Source of the DNA: Verrucomicrobiota bacterium
GTDB lineage: Bacteria > Verrucomicrobiota > Verrucomicrobiia > JABWAM01
Assembly (NCBI GenBank): GCA_023269615.1
Contig: JAHFSY010000011.1
Coordinates: forward strand, 1-64,000
Reading direction: 5' to 3'
DNA length: 64,000 nucleotides
Shown here: piece by piece, positions 15,967 through 25,479 of the stretch
Layout: each line of letters begins with the position of its first letter
Position numbering within the stretch: the first letter of the stretch is position 1
Made by a program: the position numbers and the translations under genes
Notes under the pieces: model-generated
The model's database searches: none
What the model was told of the DNA's origin: nothing
Seen by the model: only the letters and a program-made list of their open reading frames with translations

Positions 15967-16287
15967 TTACTTATCCTTCTTGTCGTCCTTGGGGGCTTCG
16001 GTCTTGCAGCCGCCCTTGCCCTTGCAGGTGTTCTTGCCTTTGCAGCCACCGTCACCGGACTTGCAGCCGCCTTTGCCCTTGCAGTCATTCTTGCCCTTGC
16101 AAGAATCCTTGTCACCGTCTTTGCCCTTGCAGCCATCTTTGCCGCTGCAGCCCATCTTCTCGAGTCCCGCAATGCCGATGCCAGCCTTGCCGTTGTCCGT
16201 GGTTCCCGCGAACGCGCGAACGGCCGATCCGGAGATCAGGCCCGCAATGGCGGCGCTGGCGATGAGGGCTTTGGTTGTCTTTGTCAT
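15967..16287 (-). CDS. Cys-repeat RiPP precursor (bufferin/HvfA-like)
   Basis: The 106-residue protein has an export signal with an AFA-G cleavage site near residue 27, then a core of Cys-Lys-Gly-Lys units. Cysteines are at 47, 53, 63, 69, 75, 82, 88 and 94, mostly six residues apart, within CKGK-x-x-C patterns, and the tail is acidic/basic (EAPKDDKKDK). The position directly before bufB and bufC and the signal sequence match precursors modified by MNIO enzymes before export. Metal binding, probably copper, is inferred from the family. A purine-rich AAGAAGGAAAC lies at Shine-Dalgarno distance. Confidence 0.85.
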   Translation of the reverse strand: MTKTTKALIASAAIAGLISGSAVRAFAGTTDNGKAGIGIAGLEKMGCSGKDGCKGKDGDKDSCKGKNDCKGKGGCKSGDGGCKGKNTCKGKGGCKTEAPKDDKKDK

Positions 16288-16337
16288 GGTGTGTTTCCTT
16301 CTTTATTGTTGTTTGTTGAAACCCGCGCCATTCAAGG

Positions 16338-16356
16338 CGTCATGCCGCAAATGACG
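16338..16356. promoter_or_regulatory. Candidate operator upstream of RiPP operon
   Basis: A perfect 6-bp inverted repeat CGTCAT-N7-ATGACG is centred about 60 bases before the precursor start codon, in the 229-base gap to gspE. The position suits a regulator site. No second copy was noticed and no adjacent regulator gene is present, so this is tentative. Confidence 0.3.
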
Positions 16357-16516
16357 GGGTGAGTGAAATAATTCTGCATGGATATGCTCCAAGGGTTCTT
16401 CTAGCAAATAAGTGTCCAAAAGAGAAGCGCGATGATTGCCTCCAATCTCGACATTTCCCGTCCTTGCCGCTACGATCCCCGGAATGAAGCCTAGCGATTT
16501 TCGGACGAAAACCTAG

Positions 16517-18220
16517 ATGAGCCCCGGTCAGACATTGTTCGAGCTGGCGAAGAAGCATGGAGCGGCTGCAGACGATCATTTGCGGGAACAGCTGTCCACC
16601 GATTCCATGCCCACCTACCTGGCGCTGGACGCCATTCAATCCGCAAAGGGATTAAACGAGGAAGGCTTTGCCCGCGACCTGGCGGAGTGCTGTGGCATCA
16701 CCTGGTGGAAGGAGCCCCTCGTCCAGGCGCCGCGCGAACTGCTGCGGGAGGTGTCGGCGCGTGTGGCGCTGCGGCACCAGATTCTCCCCATCGAGAAAAA
16801 CGAAAGCGGGATGACGCTCCTGATCGCGAACCCGTTCGACCTGCTCGGGCGGCAGCGCATCGCGGCGTGCGTGAAAGGGCCGCACCGTTACGCCATGGTT
16901 GACCGCCACCATTTGAGGGAGGCGCTGCGGGCAAGTTACGGCATCGGGGCGGAAACCTTCGAGGCGATCATTGCGGGACGCGTGGACGATTCGGCCTTCG
17001 ACGAATTTCATGAGGAGGCGAGCAATCTCGATGAGGAAGACAATGCCGAGGCCTCGGTTGTGACATTTGTGAACAATATTTTGCGCGAGGCCATCCGCAC
17101 CGGCGCCACCGACATCCATGTGGAGCCGCTGGATGACGACCTCCGCATCCGCTTTCGCATCGACGGCGTCCTGCATCCCATCCCCGTTCCGCCGAACATC
17201 AAGGTGCTGCAGGAATCCGTCCTCAGCCGCCTCAAGATCATGGCTCACCTCGACATTGCCGAGCGCCGCCTGCCGCAGGACGGGCGCATCAGCATGGACA
17301 CCGGGGGCCAGCGCATTGATGTGCGCGTGGCAGTGATTCCGACGGTGACGGGAGAAACGGTGAGCCTGCGCCTGTTGCCGGATCGGAAGTATGACATGGC
17401 GGGCCTTGGATTGGGCCCCGTGGAGGAGGCGAAAATGCGGGAGTTGCTTGCGCTGCCGAACGGCGTGGTGCTGGTGACCGGCCCGACGGGCAGCGGCAAA
17501 TCGACGACGCTTTATGTTCTGCTCTCGTGCCTGAACGATCCGGAACGACGGATCGTGACGATTGAGGATCCTGTGGAAGGCAAGCTGCCCGGGGTGAACC
17601 AGATCGCGGTTCGCCCGGACATCGGTTTGACATTCGCCGCCGGGCTGCGGAGCATCCTTCGCGCCGATCCGAACGTGATCATGGTGGGCGAGATGCGTGA
17701 TCTTGAAACCGCCGAAACAGCCATTCGCGCGGCGTTGACGGGCCATCTGGTTTTCTCGACACTTCACACCAATGATGCCGTCGGCTCGGTCACCCGCCTG
17801 ATCGACATGGGAGTCCCACCCTTTCTGGTTTCAGCCGCAGTAAGGGCCTTTGCGGCGCAACGGTTGGTGAGACGCCTCTGCCGATCCTGCCGCAAAGAAG
17901 CGCCACCCGACCAGGCTGCGCTGAAGAGCCAGGGCTTGACCGCGCCCCCTGGGGCCAGGATATGGAAAGCCGCTGGATGCCCCTCCTGCCAGCAGACCGG
18001 ATATCAGGGACGCGTGGCGATCATGGAAATCTGCTCGGTGACTCAAAAAATGCAGGAGATGATCAGCCGCGGGGCGTCCTACTCCGACCTTCATCAACAG
18101 GCATTGCAGGACGGGATGAAAACCCTCCGCCAGGTTGGTTTCGAGAAGGTGCTGGAGGGGATCACCACGCTGGAGGAATTGGAGCGAGTGACCGCCGTGG
18201 AAGAAGTCGCATCCAAATAA
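16517..18220 (+). CDS. gspE: Type II secretion ATPase
   Basis: This 567-residue GspE/PilB-family hexameric ATPase powers pseudopilus assembly at the inner membrane. The N-terminal domain is at about 1-150. The Walker A GPTGSGKST is at 322-330, the Asp box is TIEDPVE near 348, Walker B is NVIMVGEMRD at 386-395 and the His box is TGHLVFSTLHTND. A zinc-binding tetracysteine loop (CRSCRKE ... CPSCQQTGYQGR) follows. It is followed by gspF after 52 bases. The opposite genomic arm supplies pseudopilins and secretin, so T2SS rather than T4P is preferred. Confidence 0.93.
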   Translation: MSPGQTLFELAKKHGAAADDHLREQLSTDSMPTYLALDAIQSAKGLNEEGFARDLAECCGITWWKEPLVQAPRELLREVSARVALRHQILPIEKNESGMTLLIANPFDLLGRQRIAACVKGPHRYAMVDRHHLREALRASYGIGAETFEAIIAGRVDDSAFDEFHEEASNLDEEDNAEASVVTFVNNILREAIRTGATDIHVEPLDDDLRIRFRIDGVLHPIPVPPNIKVLQESVLSRLKIMAHLDIAERRLPQDGRISMDTGGQRIDVRVAVIPTVTGETVSLRLLPDRKYDMAGLGLGPVEEAKMRELLALPNGVVLVTGPTGSGKSTTLYVLLSCLNDPERRIVTIEDPVEGKLPGVNQIAVRPDIGLTFAAGLRSILRADPNVIMVGEMRDLETAETAIRAALTGHLVFSTLHTNDAVGSVTRLIDMGVPPFLVSAAVRAFAAQRLVRRLCRSCRKEAPPDQAALKSQGLTAPPGARIWKAAGCPSCQQTGYQGRVAIMEICSVTQKMQEMISRGASYSDLHQQALQDGMKTLRQVGFEKVLEGITTLEELERVTAVEEVASK

Positions 18221-18272
18221 GCCGTGCGAAGGGGCTCTCACCATCCAAACATTTTTCAAGCCCCCTTGCGCC

Positions 18273-19517
18273 ATGCCCACATTTAGTTACGAAGCGCTCG
18301 ACGCCCAGGGACGGCGGGTGAAAGGTGAGGTGGAGGCGTCCGGGCGTTCGCAGGCATTTGCGGAATTGCAAGGTCGCGGCCAGAACCCTCTGAATCTTGA
18401 GGAAAAGGCGGATGCATCACACCCCCAGCCCACCTCCACCGATTTGAAGGACGTGCAGTCGGCCGAGGGGGAGATGTCCCTGCCGCGCAAGGATATCATC
18501 CACTTTACCGAGGAATTGGCGGACCTTCTCGATTCCGGAATGCAGATCGAGCCGGCCCTGGCGTCCATCGAGGGCAGGAAGAACGTCTCGACACTTAAAC
18601 CGTTGTCCGCCCTGGTGCGACGATACCTGCGTGAAGGCGCCTCCTTCTCCGTGGCGTTGCGTCGGGCTTCACCCAGTTTTGGCGAGCTGTACATCAACCT
18701 GGTGCAAGCGGGGCAGCAAAGCGGGGCGCTGAAAGTGATCCTGCGGCGGCAGCTTGCGCAGATGATTGTCATCGAGGACCTGAAAAGCCGGGTTCGCGGC
18801 GCCCTGATCTATCCTTCGTTCATGATTGTCGCCGCGATTGCACTGACCGCCATCTTCGTCGGCTACCTCGTCCCGCAACTGCAATCACTGTTCACCTTGG
18901 GGCACGGTAAAATGCCACTCATCACCCAGCTCCTTATTTTCAGCAGTCATATTCTGGTGCGATGGTGGTGGTTGATTCTCATCACAATAGGCCTGAGCGT
19001 GTGGGGCTTCTCCTTCTTCGTCAAACGCCCCGGAGGGCGTGCATGGTGGCACGCCTTTCAGCTCAAGATCCCCGGTGCAGGCCGCGTCCTGATGGACTCC
19101 GCCTGCTCGCAGCTCGCCCATACCCTGGCCACACTGGTCAAGAATGACATCTCCCTCATCAACGCGCTCCGGCTGGTCCGGGCCGCCACATCGAATGTCT
19201 GCCTGCAGGCCGCCTTGGACAAAGCCATCGCCGAGGTGTCGGATGGCTCCACCCTGTCCCGCGCGTTGAGCCGTCGAAAATTTTTCCCGGACGAGTTCAC
19301 CGACCTTGTCGCGCTGGGCGAACAAACCGGCGACCTGGCCGGGGCGCTGGAAAGGGCGGCCTGCCGCTACGACAAGGAGCTTGACCGCAGCACGGCCGCG
19401 CTGACCCAGCTCATCGAGCCCATGCTGATCATCGTCATGGCCGTGATGGTGGGCGTGATTGCCTTCTCGATGATGAGCGGGATTTTTCAAGCCGTGAACG
19501 CCCTGCGTCCACATTGA
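18273..19517 (+). CDS. gspF: Type II secretion inner-membrane platform protein
   Basis: This 414-residue protein begins with the typical PTFSYEALDAQGRRVKGEVEA module. It has two homologous cytoplasmic domains, each followed by membrane segments: FTEELADLLDSGMQIEPALASI with LIYPSFMIVAAIAL, then LAHTLATLVKNDISLINALRL with IVMAVMVGVIAFSMMSGIF. It is the polytopic platform that contacts the GspE ATPase. It is distinct from the PilC paralogue at 56148-57377. Confidence 0.93.
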   Translation: MPTFSYEALDAQGRRVKGEVEASGRSQAFAELQGRGQNPLNLEEKADASHPQPTSTDLKDVQSAEGEMSLPRKDIIHFTEELADLLDSGMQIEPALASIEGRKNVSTLKPLSALVRRYLREGASFSVALRRASPSFGELYINLVQAGQQSGALKVILRRQLAQMIVIEDLKSRVRGALIYPSFMIVAAIALTAIFVGYLVPQLQSLFTLGHGKMPLITQLLIFSSHILVRWWWLILITIGLSVWGFSFFVKRPGGRAWWHAFQLKIPGAGRVLMDSACSQLAHTLATLVKNDISLINALRLVRAATSNVCLQAALDKAIAEVSDGSTLSRALSRRKFFPDEFTDLVALGEQTGDLAGALERAACRYDKELDRSTAALTQLIEPMLIIVMAVMVGVIAFSMMSGIFQAVNALRPH

Positions 19518-19571
19518 CATTCATCATATGGTTTGACGCTGGCTTCAATTATTCATAGCGTTTCAAGCACC

Positions 19572-21083
19572 ATGAAAACACGTTTTTTATCGTCTGCCGC
19601 ACGGGGTCTTTTGCTGCTGGTTTTCATTTCCTCCGCAGCAATTGCCCAGGTCAACCCGGCGCTCAAAGTCTATTTCATCAACAATTCCGGTTACCACGAC
19701 ACGAATGTCTGGATCAACTGGCAAAATGGCGGTGGAGCCAATCCCTGGCAGATTGGCTATGGCACCAATTCGCTCCCCGCCCCGAAAGCGGGCCAGATGG
19801 GCAGTTCCATGAATCTGAAGCAAATCGGCGCCGGCGGATTTGACGTCACCAATATTTACAGCGGCGTTGTCTACGTCTCCTATGGCGCCTGCGTCTCGAC
19901 TGGAGCAGCTCCCAGTCCGGTGAGTTCCGCCGATCCAAACTATCTCATCAGATACCAGAATTTTGAACTCGACCGCACGGGTAACCCGGGAGATCAGGGT
20001 GACCTGACGGCCATCAACTTTTTTTCATTCACGATGTCCGCCAAAACCTACCATGGAGGGACCAATGGCACGCTGCTGCAATCGTTCGGGTATCTCAACC
20101 CAAAAACTGCCAACGCCACGGTCAGCAAGGCGTTGATGGCCCTCACCGCCAATCAAGCCGCAGTTTACGATGCAAACAACAACTTCATCCGCGTCATCGG
20201 CCCCACGGCGTATCCAAACAATTCTTACGGGCCCTATAGGAACTTCAAAAAGTATTTAACTTCCGTGTATCAATCTGCCAACGCCACCTTCATCAGCAAC
20301 TCCAATGCTTTTGCCGATGCAATAGGACAACCCTCTGGAAGCACGAATTATAATTTCATCTTGAATTTCACCAACACCACGGCCACGGCGGACAATTCGA
20401 TCGTGATGGGGGGCAATATCCTTATGTCCAGGTACATATTTAATGGAACGTCAAACCCGACAACCCCGTTAGTTGGGACGAATTTCCTCAACTGCGTCGC
20501 CACCATTCCCGGAGCATATTCCAACTCCACCGTCACGATCTATGCGGGCGCGTTCAACTCCAACACGACATTCGCCGGCGGTTGGCAGGATTTTAAAGCG
20601 TACGCCCACTCCCATGGCCTTTACCAAACCAACACCAACCCGACGGTGGCACCTTTGGTCGACGCCTACGGCACCACAAAGGCACTGGCTGTCGGCGAAA
20701 TCACCTCGGGATACCAGGCGGGAATGATCAACAGCACAAAGATCCTGCCTGGACACACACGCATGATCAAAGATCTGCCGAGCGCGATGTGGTGGGGCGC
20801 ACCGAACCCCATCGCTTTCTCCGATGTTCAACCCGGCCATCCTGATTTTTACAACCAGTATGGGAACGTGATCTACTTGAGTTCCTCAAACAGCGTCTAC
20901 GGTTTTCCCTATACCGATCGATTCACGAATCCATCCGTGCTCTTCAGCACAGTCCAATACAATAACACGAATGTGGACACGCTGGTGATCACACTTGACC
21001 CCATGGTCGGCGGCACGGGCTCCCAGGCTCCCCAGCCAAAAAAGAAGAAGGACGATGGAAAGCTCCAGGACCCGGACTTTTAG
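19572..21083 (+). CDS. Secreted GH64/thaumatin-like protein 1
   Basis: The 503-residue product begins at ATG 19572 with a clear signal peptide (LLLLVFISSAAIAQ). The body starts with LKVYFINNSGYHDTNVWINW and has IYSGVVYVSYGAC, a YQNFELDR...DLTAINFFSFTM segment and a C-terminal VYGFPYTDRF. These match the order of landmarks in GH64/thaumatin-like beta-1,3-glucanase folds. The tail is Lys/Asp-rich (KKKKDDGK). It is the first of three paralogues directly after gspF, which suggests it is exported by this secretion system. Confidence 0.72.
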   Translation: MKTRFLSSAARGLLLLVFISSAAIAQVNPALKVYFINNSGYHDTNVWINWQNGGGANPWQIGYGTNSLPAPKAGQMGSSMNLKQIGAGGFDVTNIYSGVVYVSYGACVSTGAAPSPVSSADPNYLIRYQNFELDRTGNPGDQGDLTAINFFSFTMSAKTYHGGTNGTLLQSFGYLNPKTANATVSKALMALTANQAAVYDANNNFIRVIGPTAYPNNSYGPYRNFKKYLTSVYQSANATFISNSNAFADAIGQPSGSTNYNFILNFTNTTATADNSIVMGGNILMSRYIFNGTSNPTTPLVGTNFLNCVATIPGAYSNSTVTIYAGAFNSNTTFAGGWQDFKAYAHSHGLYQTNTNPTVAPLVDAYGTTKALAVGEITSGYQAGMINSTKILPGHTRMIKDLPSAMWWGAPNPIAFSDVQPGHPDFYNQYGNVIYLSSSNSVYGFPYTDRFTNPSVLFSTVQYNNTNVDTLVITLDPMVGGTGSQAPQPKKKKDDGKLQDPDF

Positions 21084-21212
21084 GCCCATGCGTCGGCGAA
21101 AAAATGCGGGTTAACACAATTTAACCTCGATTTAATACCGTTTGTTTGACAGCCCTGCTTTTCGCATTTACGTTCGGCTTGTTTCCGACCCACCATTTTC
21201 AAAAGGTCTTCC

Positions 21213-23987
21213 ATGAAAATCAAATGTTCCTCCCTGCTTATTTTTTCCCTGTTCTGTTCCGCTCTCTGTCACGCCCAGACCAATCTCACGGTTGAGGTCG
21301 TGGACGACCGTGAGGATGCGGGAAAGCACCCGGCCTATATCATGATTTTGGGCGAGGCTTTTTCTGGTGTTGCCAATAACGCCGCCATGAGCATCTCGGG
21401 CAACCCAGCGCCGCCGTCTATTAATCTTCTCGCCCCTTCACCCACGGCCCCGGCGCTTGTGACCAGCCTGCAAACGTCTCGTTCGATTATTTCCCCCTAC
21501 ACAGGGAAGTCACGCCCCGTGTATTCCTTCACGGTGGCCTCGGTCAGCTCGGGTAATATCTATTTTTTCAAGAATTATGGGGGAGGGTCTCCCCCTTTCA
21601 CATTCACCACCAATGCCTCTGGCGGCCTCGTCGTGCCCGACCCGACCACAGCCAACTTTCGCTATGACTTCTGCGAGTTTTCCTTCAACCCCGCCGTGCC
21701 CAGCGTGGTCGACCTCACCACCATTGATCAATTCGCCATGCCGATGCAGCTGGAGACATACAAAGGTCCCTCCACTGCGTTGACCAAGGTGGATGAACTC
21801 ACCTACTACGCGTCAACAAAGTCCATGCTGCATGAATTCCAGAACTTGGGCTCGTCGATGACCAATGCCATTTACAAATTCAACAAGGCACCCGGCACGG
21901 TCAAACCGCTTCCGGGTTGGTCCACGGCGAATGGGCTGACGAACTTTGTTCGTGTGATGGGCCCGGGGAAATTGGCCTCCATCAACAACGGCCAAACCGC
22001 CCCCTACCCGAGCTTCTCCAGCTACCTCAGCGCCCTGGCAGCAAGCGACTACCAATTCCAGGTAAGCGGCACTTCCTGCGGCTACCAATACAACTACACC
22101 GGACAGGTGAAATCCGTGAAGCATGGATACAAGCTGAAACTTGATGGGACACTCACAGGAACGCCGAATCTGAATGCAGGTGCCACCGTGACCATGCATC
22201 TTCCCACGGTGAATACAGCCACCGCCACGGCAACCGTTAATAGCAATGGTCAGGTCACCGCGGTGACCCCCACCGCCAACCTGGGCTACGGTTACATGGG
22301 GAACGCACCGACCGTCACCATCGGAGGCCCACCGGGCACCGGCAATACAACGGCCACAGCCAAGGCGATGGTCAATTCGGACGGTGAGGTCACTGGGTAC
22401 AAAATGATTTCAGGCGGCTCAGGTTACAACTCACAAAGCCCTCCCCCGGTCACCGTCGACGCCCCCGCAGGCAGCATGGACACCTTCCTCTATGGCTGCA
22501 CCCTCAGTTCGGATGCCGTCGCAGTCTCCGGCTGGTCCAACGCCCAGGTGGATGCAACCTCCAACACGCCTTTTTCCACAGTTGTCGGAGATGCCTCCGC
22601 AGCCATCAATTTTGGCTATCTTTCAGGCAGGCATCCGAACTCTGGAGCAAGCTGGTATACCCAGTACATACCCACTTGCATTCCCTTTGGTGGAGCACGC
22701 AACTCGCCCGATGACGGTTTCTATAGTGCATGGGCGGCGTGGGTCTATAATAACTGCGATTCCTATGGCTTTGCCTTTGGCGACCGAAATGGCCGCCCCC
22801 CGGTCACCATCAATATAGCCCCGAACAGCAAGACCTACGATACAACCCTGCGCATCACGCTTTTGCCGGATGAGCGCTTGGATGCGCCGCAAAATATTCG
22901 AACAAAATCGGCACAGAACTCCATCGAGTTTAGTTGGGCCAAAGCTTCGCCGTGGTCGCCGCCGATGACCGGTGTGTTGCTGAAAGTGCTTTCTACAACC
23001 AACATCGCTCCCATCACGGTTACTCAGAACCCTTACACCTTGAACGGCCTGCAACCCGGAACACCCTACACGTTCGCCCTGTCTCACCTCGGCAACGCCA
23101 ATGGCAAGCAAGTAAGATCTCCGGACCAGTTCGTGCAGGCCACCACTAGTGGAGATCTCATCCCTTACATGCCCACCGCCGCCAACTCCATGACTTTTGA
23201 TTTTGCCTTGGCCGGGTGGACCATCAACCCCTTGAACCCCACATGGGGCACCAGTGCAGGCTTGGGCTCGACGATGAAGATCAACGACCAAAAACTCTAC
23301 TATGCTCCCGCAACCTCCAACTGGCTGTCCAGTGCGGGGAAAAATGCCACCCTTTGGGCCCAGGGTGGCACCAATAATTATGTGGTCAACATCATGGACC
23401 CCGATGGACACACCCGATACAGCAGCATCTTCACCGCCATTTTTGCCACCAACCATCAGGCCACCGCCACGGTTCAAGCCACCTCGGGAGGTGCGCCCGC
23501 AAACGTCCTGACCAATCTGACCCTGACCTATGGAGGCAGCGGCTACGATACACAATGTCCTCCCGTGGTTGCATTCATCGGCGGGGACGACCCCGGAGCC
23601 GCCTCGACGGTGGCCACAATTTCCAAGGGAGCGATCACGAGTTTGAAGTTGGTCAATGTGGGATGCAATTATGAAAATCCCATCGCCGTCATATCTTCAA
23701 CTTATGCGGTGAAGAAGGCGAAACTTTATGGCAGCAGCGGTGCCGTCACGCCCTGCCCGCTCCCTGCAGGCACGAAATATTACGGCTCCACCAATCTGAT
23801 GGCCAGCTATTTGACTTTGCCCGTAACTTTTATACCAACCGCCAGCAAGGTGTTTTATCCAATCACAGTGGCCCCATTGGGCTCTTCCGGGAGCGACGAG
23901 AAATCCCACAAAGGATGGGCTCAGCCCAAGGGAACCTGGCTTCCCTCGGATATGGGCAGCTGGTATTCATCCGACAAAGACAAATAA
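21213..23987 (+). CDS. Secreted multidomain GH64-like protein 2
   Basis: This 924-residue exported protein (signal LLIFSLFCSALCHAQ) has a GH64-like module. Landmarks are NFRYDFCEFSFN, LTTIDQFAMPMQ and, far downstream, AWVYNNCDSYGFAFGDR. The module is interrupted at about 310-410 by two related beta units with GYGYMGNAPTVTIGG and GSGYNSQSPPPVTV. A fibronectin III-like domain (about 555-640) and a C-terminal region with another GSGYDTQCPPVVAFIGG unit follow. A purine-rich AAAAGG precedes the start. The composition is Thr/Asn/Gly-rich, like surface-exposed proteins. It is the middle gene of the paralogue trio. Confidence 0.68.
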   Translation: MKIKCSSLLIFSLFCSALCHAQTNLTVEVVDDREDAGKHPAYIMILGEAFSGVANNAAMSISGNPAPPSINLLAPSPTAPALVTSLQTSRSIISPYTGKSRPVYSFTVASVSSGNIYFFKNYGGGSPPFTFTTNASGGLVVPDPTTANFRYDFCEFSFNPAVPSVVDLTTIDQFAMPMQLETYKGPSTALTKVDELTYYASTKSMLHEFQNLGSSMTNAIYKFNKAPGTVKPLPGWSTANGLTNFVRVMGPGKLASINNGQTAPYPSFSSYLSALAASDYQFQVSGTSCGYQYNYTGQVKSVKHGYKLKLDGTLTGTPNLNAGATVTMHLPTVNTATATATVNSNGQVTAVTPTANLGYGYMGNAPTVTIGGPPGTGNTTATAKAMVNSDGEVTGYKMISGGSGYNSQSPPPVTVDAPAGSMDTFLYGCTLSSDAVAVSGWSNAQVDATSNTPFSTVVGDASAAINFGYLSGRHPNSGASWYTQYIPTCIPFGGARNSPDDGFYSAWAAWVYNNCDSYGFAFGDRNGRPPVTINIAPNSKTYDTTLRITLLPDERLDAPQNIRTKSAQNSIEFSWAKASPWSPPMTGVLLKVLSTTNIAPITVTQNPYTLNGLQPGTPYTFALSHLGNANGKQVRSPDQFVQATTSGDLIPYMPTAANSMTFDFALAGWTINPLNPTWGTSAGLGSTMKINDQKLYYAPATSNWLSSAGKNATLWAQGGTNNYVVNIMDPDGHTRYSSIFTAIFATNHQATATVQATSGGAPANVLTNLTLTYGGSGYDTQCPPVVAFIGGDDPGAASTVATISKGAITSLKLVNVGCNYENPIAVISSTYAVKKAKLYGSSGAVTPCPLPAGTKYYGSTNLMASYLTLPVTFIPTASKVFYPITVAPLGSSGSDEKSHKGWAQPKGTWLPSDMGSWYSSDKDK

Positions 23988-24066
23988 GAAGCATGGCCTT
24001 GACAAATAAGAATCCATTTCGGGGATGCCATTGACTCTGCCGCACTGACATGCTCCACGTGATCAT

Positions 24067-25452
24067 ATGAATAAACTCAAAATATTCGCCGCCACTTTTC
24101 TGGCTGCTTCCTTCATGCTGGGTGTGGCTGCCATCCGGGTTGTTGGCCAGGGTGCTCCGTCGGGAACCCTCCGTGTCGATTTTAAAAACCAATCGGGGCA
24201 CGACGTATGGATCACGGTCCTTGGTGGCCTGACAAACGGCGCCCCTCCCGGCTTCTGGAGCACCAACAAATATCTCGGAATCAGTGCGGATGCGATGAAG
24301 GCCGCCCCTTTTTGCATCACAAAGGCCCAGACCAGCTTCACGTTCCTGGTGACAGCCGTGCCCTACAGCGGCCGGGTCTTTATGTCGCTGGATCATCCCG
24401 CCATGGGCTTCATGATGGTCACCAACACGGACAAGAAGTCTCCCGCGTACATGACGGTCGCGATTTCACAGCCCACCACGGCCAATCCCAGCGTGACGCC
24501 GTATGAGTCCCAGTGGCAGTTTCTCGAGATGAGCCGTCAGAACGACCCTGCTGACCACACCTTCTTCATGAACATCTCCTACGTCGACATGTTCCACCTC
24601 CCTTACAGCATCCAGGAAAACGGAACGACGAACAAGACCGGCATCATCATGTCGCGCAAAGACGCCCTTGCAACACTGGCGCCCCAGTTCACGGGCATGT
24701 GGGCCAACTGCCTCAATTACAACCCGAACCCGCCTTTTACAGGAAAAATCTGCCAGATCGCCAATCCGGGCGGCTTGCTGTGCGCCGTTCCCTCAAACAC
24801 CGTCTTTGGAGTTCAATCTGGTTACGCAGACCAGGCTTCAAAAATCTGGGCCGCCAAGGTCATGCCAAGCATCACCGTGCAGTGTGCCGAACTCGTTCCC
24901 GCCCCGCCCGGAACCAACACCTTCCTGGTCAACGGCACATTCTCGGGAGGAAAGCTGAATTTTCCCAACCACCCCGAGTGGGGGGTCGGCGGCCCGGAAA
25001 GCATCGGGGTTCCGGACTTTGAAGGGATCGTCGGCTGCGCCGGCTCCATGCAACCCGTGAACAAGACCGTGCAATCGATCTTCTGCAGGAATATCTCGTC
25101 GGCCATGATCGTCGGCGTCTACCCGCCCGATGGTGTCTTCAGCAAGGAATGGTGGCACTCGGATTCTACAAGGGCCAACCTCTACAAGACCCCCCCCTAC
25201 GATGTATACGCCAAAGCCATTCACACGGTTCTCTATGAGAACAAAGGCTATGCATTCGCCTTTGACGATGTGTGCGGCCTGGATGGATCGCTCGGCCATC
25301 TGAAGCCCGGCACAGCCGCGGATTGTGGCGTGACGGTCACCGTGTACGACTGCACTGATTTTCCGTCCGTGGTTGGAGCAAATCAGGGAGGCTCTGCCAA
25401 GCCCGCCGGAACCAACTCCCAGCCCACCAACGTGGAAGGACTTTTCCCATAA
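24067..25452 (+). CDS. Secreted GH64/thaumatin-like protein 3
   Basis: This 461-residue exported protein (signal IFAATFLAASFMLGVAAIRV) is the most canonical of the trio. It has LRVDFKNQSGHDVWITVLGG, YSGRVFMSLDHP, FLEMSRQ...ISYVDMFHLPYSI and the C-terminal AIHTVLYENKGYAFAFDDV, which is the landmark end of GH64-type proteins. Several conserved cysteines occur in the C-terminal half. Family members hydrolyse or bind beta-1,3-glucans. The gene ends 27 bases from the convergent sugar-binding protein gene. Confidence 0.74.
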   Translation: MNKLKIFAATFLAASFMLGVAAIRVVGQGAPSGTLRVDFKNQSGHDVWITVLGGLTNGAPPGFWSTNKYLGISADAMKAAPFCITKAQTSFTFLVTAVPYSGRVFMSLDHPAMGFMMVTNTDKKSPAYMTVAISQPTTANPSVTPYESQWQFLEMSRQNDPADHTFFMNISYVDMFHLPYSIQENGTTNKTGIIMSRKDALATLAPQFTGMWANCLNYNPNPPFTGKICQIANPGGLLCAVPSNTVFGVQSGYADQASKIWAAKVMPSITVQCAELVPAPPGTNTFLVNGTFSGGKLNFPNHPEWGVGGPESIGVPDFEGIVGCAGSMQPVNKTVQSIFCRNISSAMIVGVYPPDGVFSKEWWHSDSTRANLYKTPPYDVYAKAIHTVLYENKGYAFAFDDVCGLDGSLGHLKPGTAADCGVTVTVYDCTDFPSVVGANQGGSAKPAGTNSQPTNVEGLFP

Positions 25453-25479
25453 GCCTGAACGGTTCCAGAGGTTGGTCGA

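Noticed and set aside
15166..16362. A 398-residue plus-strand frame over bufB and the precursor gene
   Set aside because: Its Leu/Ala-rich repeat region is only the complement of the CKGK repeat; the minus-strand reading has a signal peptide and operon context.
16288..16516. Search for an ECF-type promoter before the RiPP operon
   Set aside because: No convincing GGAAC/CGTT-type pair with correct spacing was found; only the CGTCAT palindrome is reported.
16652..17767. A 371-residue open frame on the minus strand inside gspE
   Set aside because: It is the complementary shadow of the ATPase gene in high-GC sequence, with no recognisable protein features.
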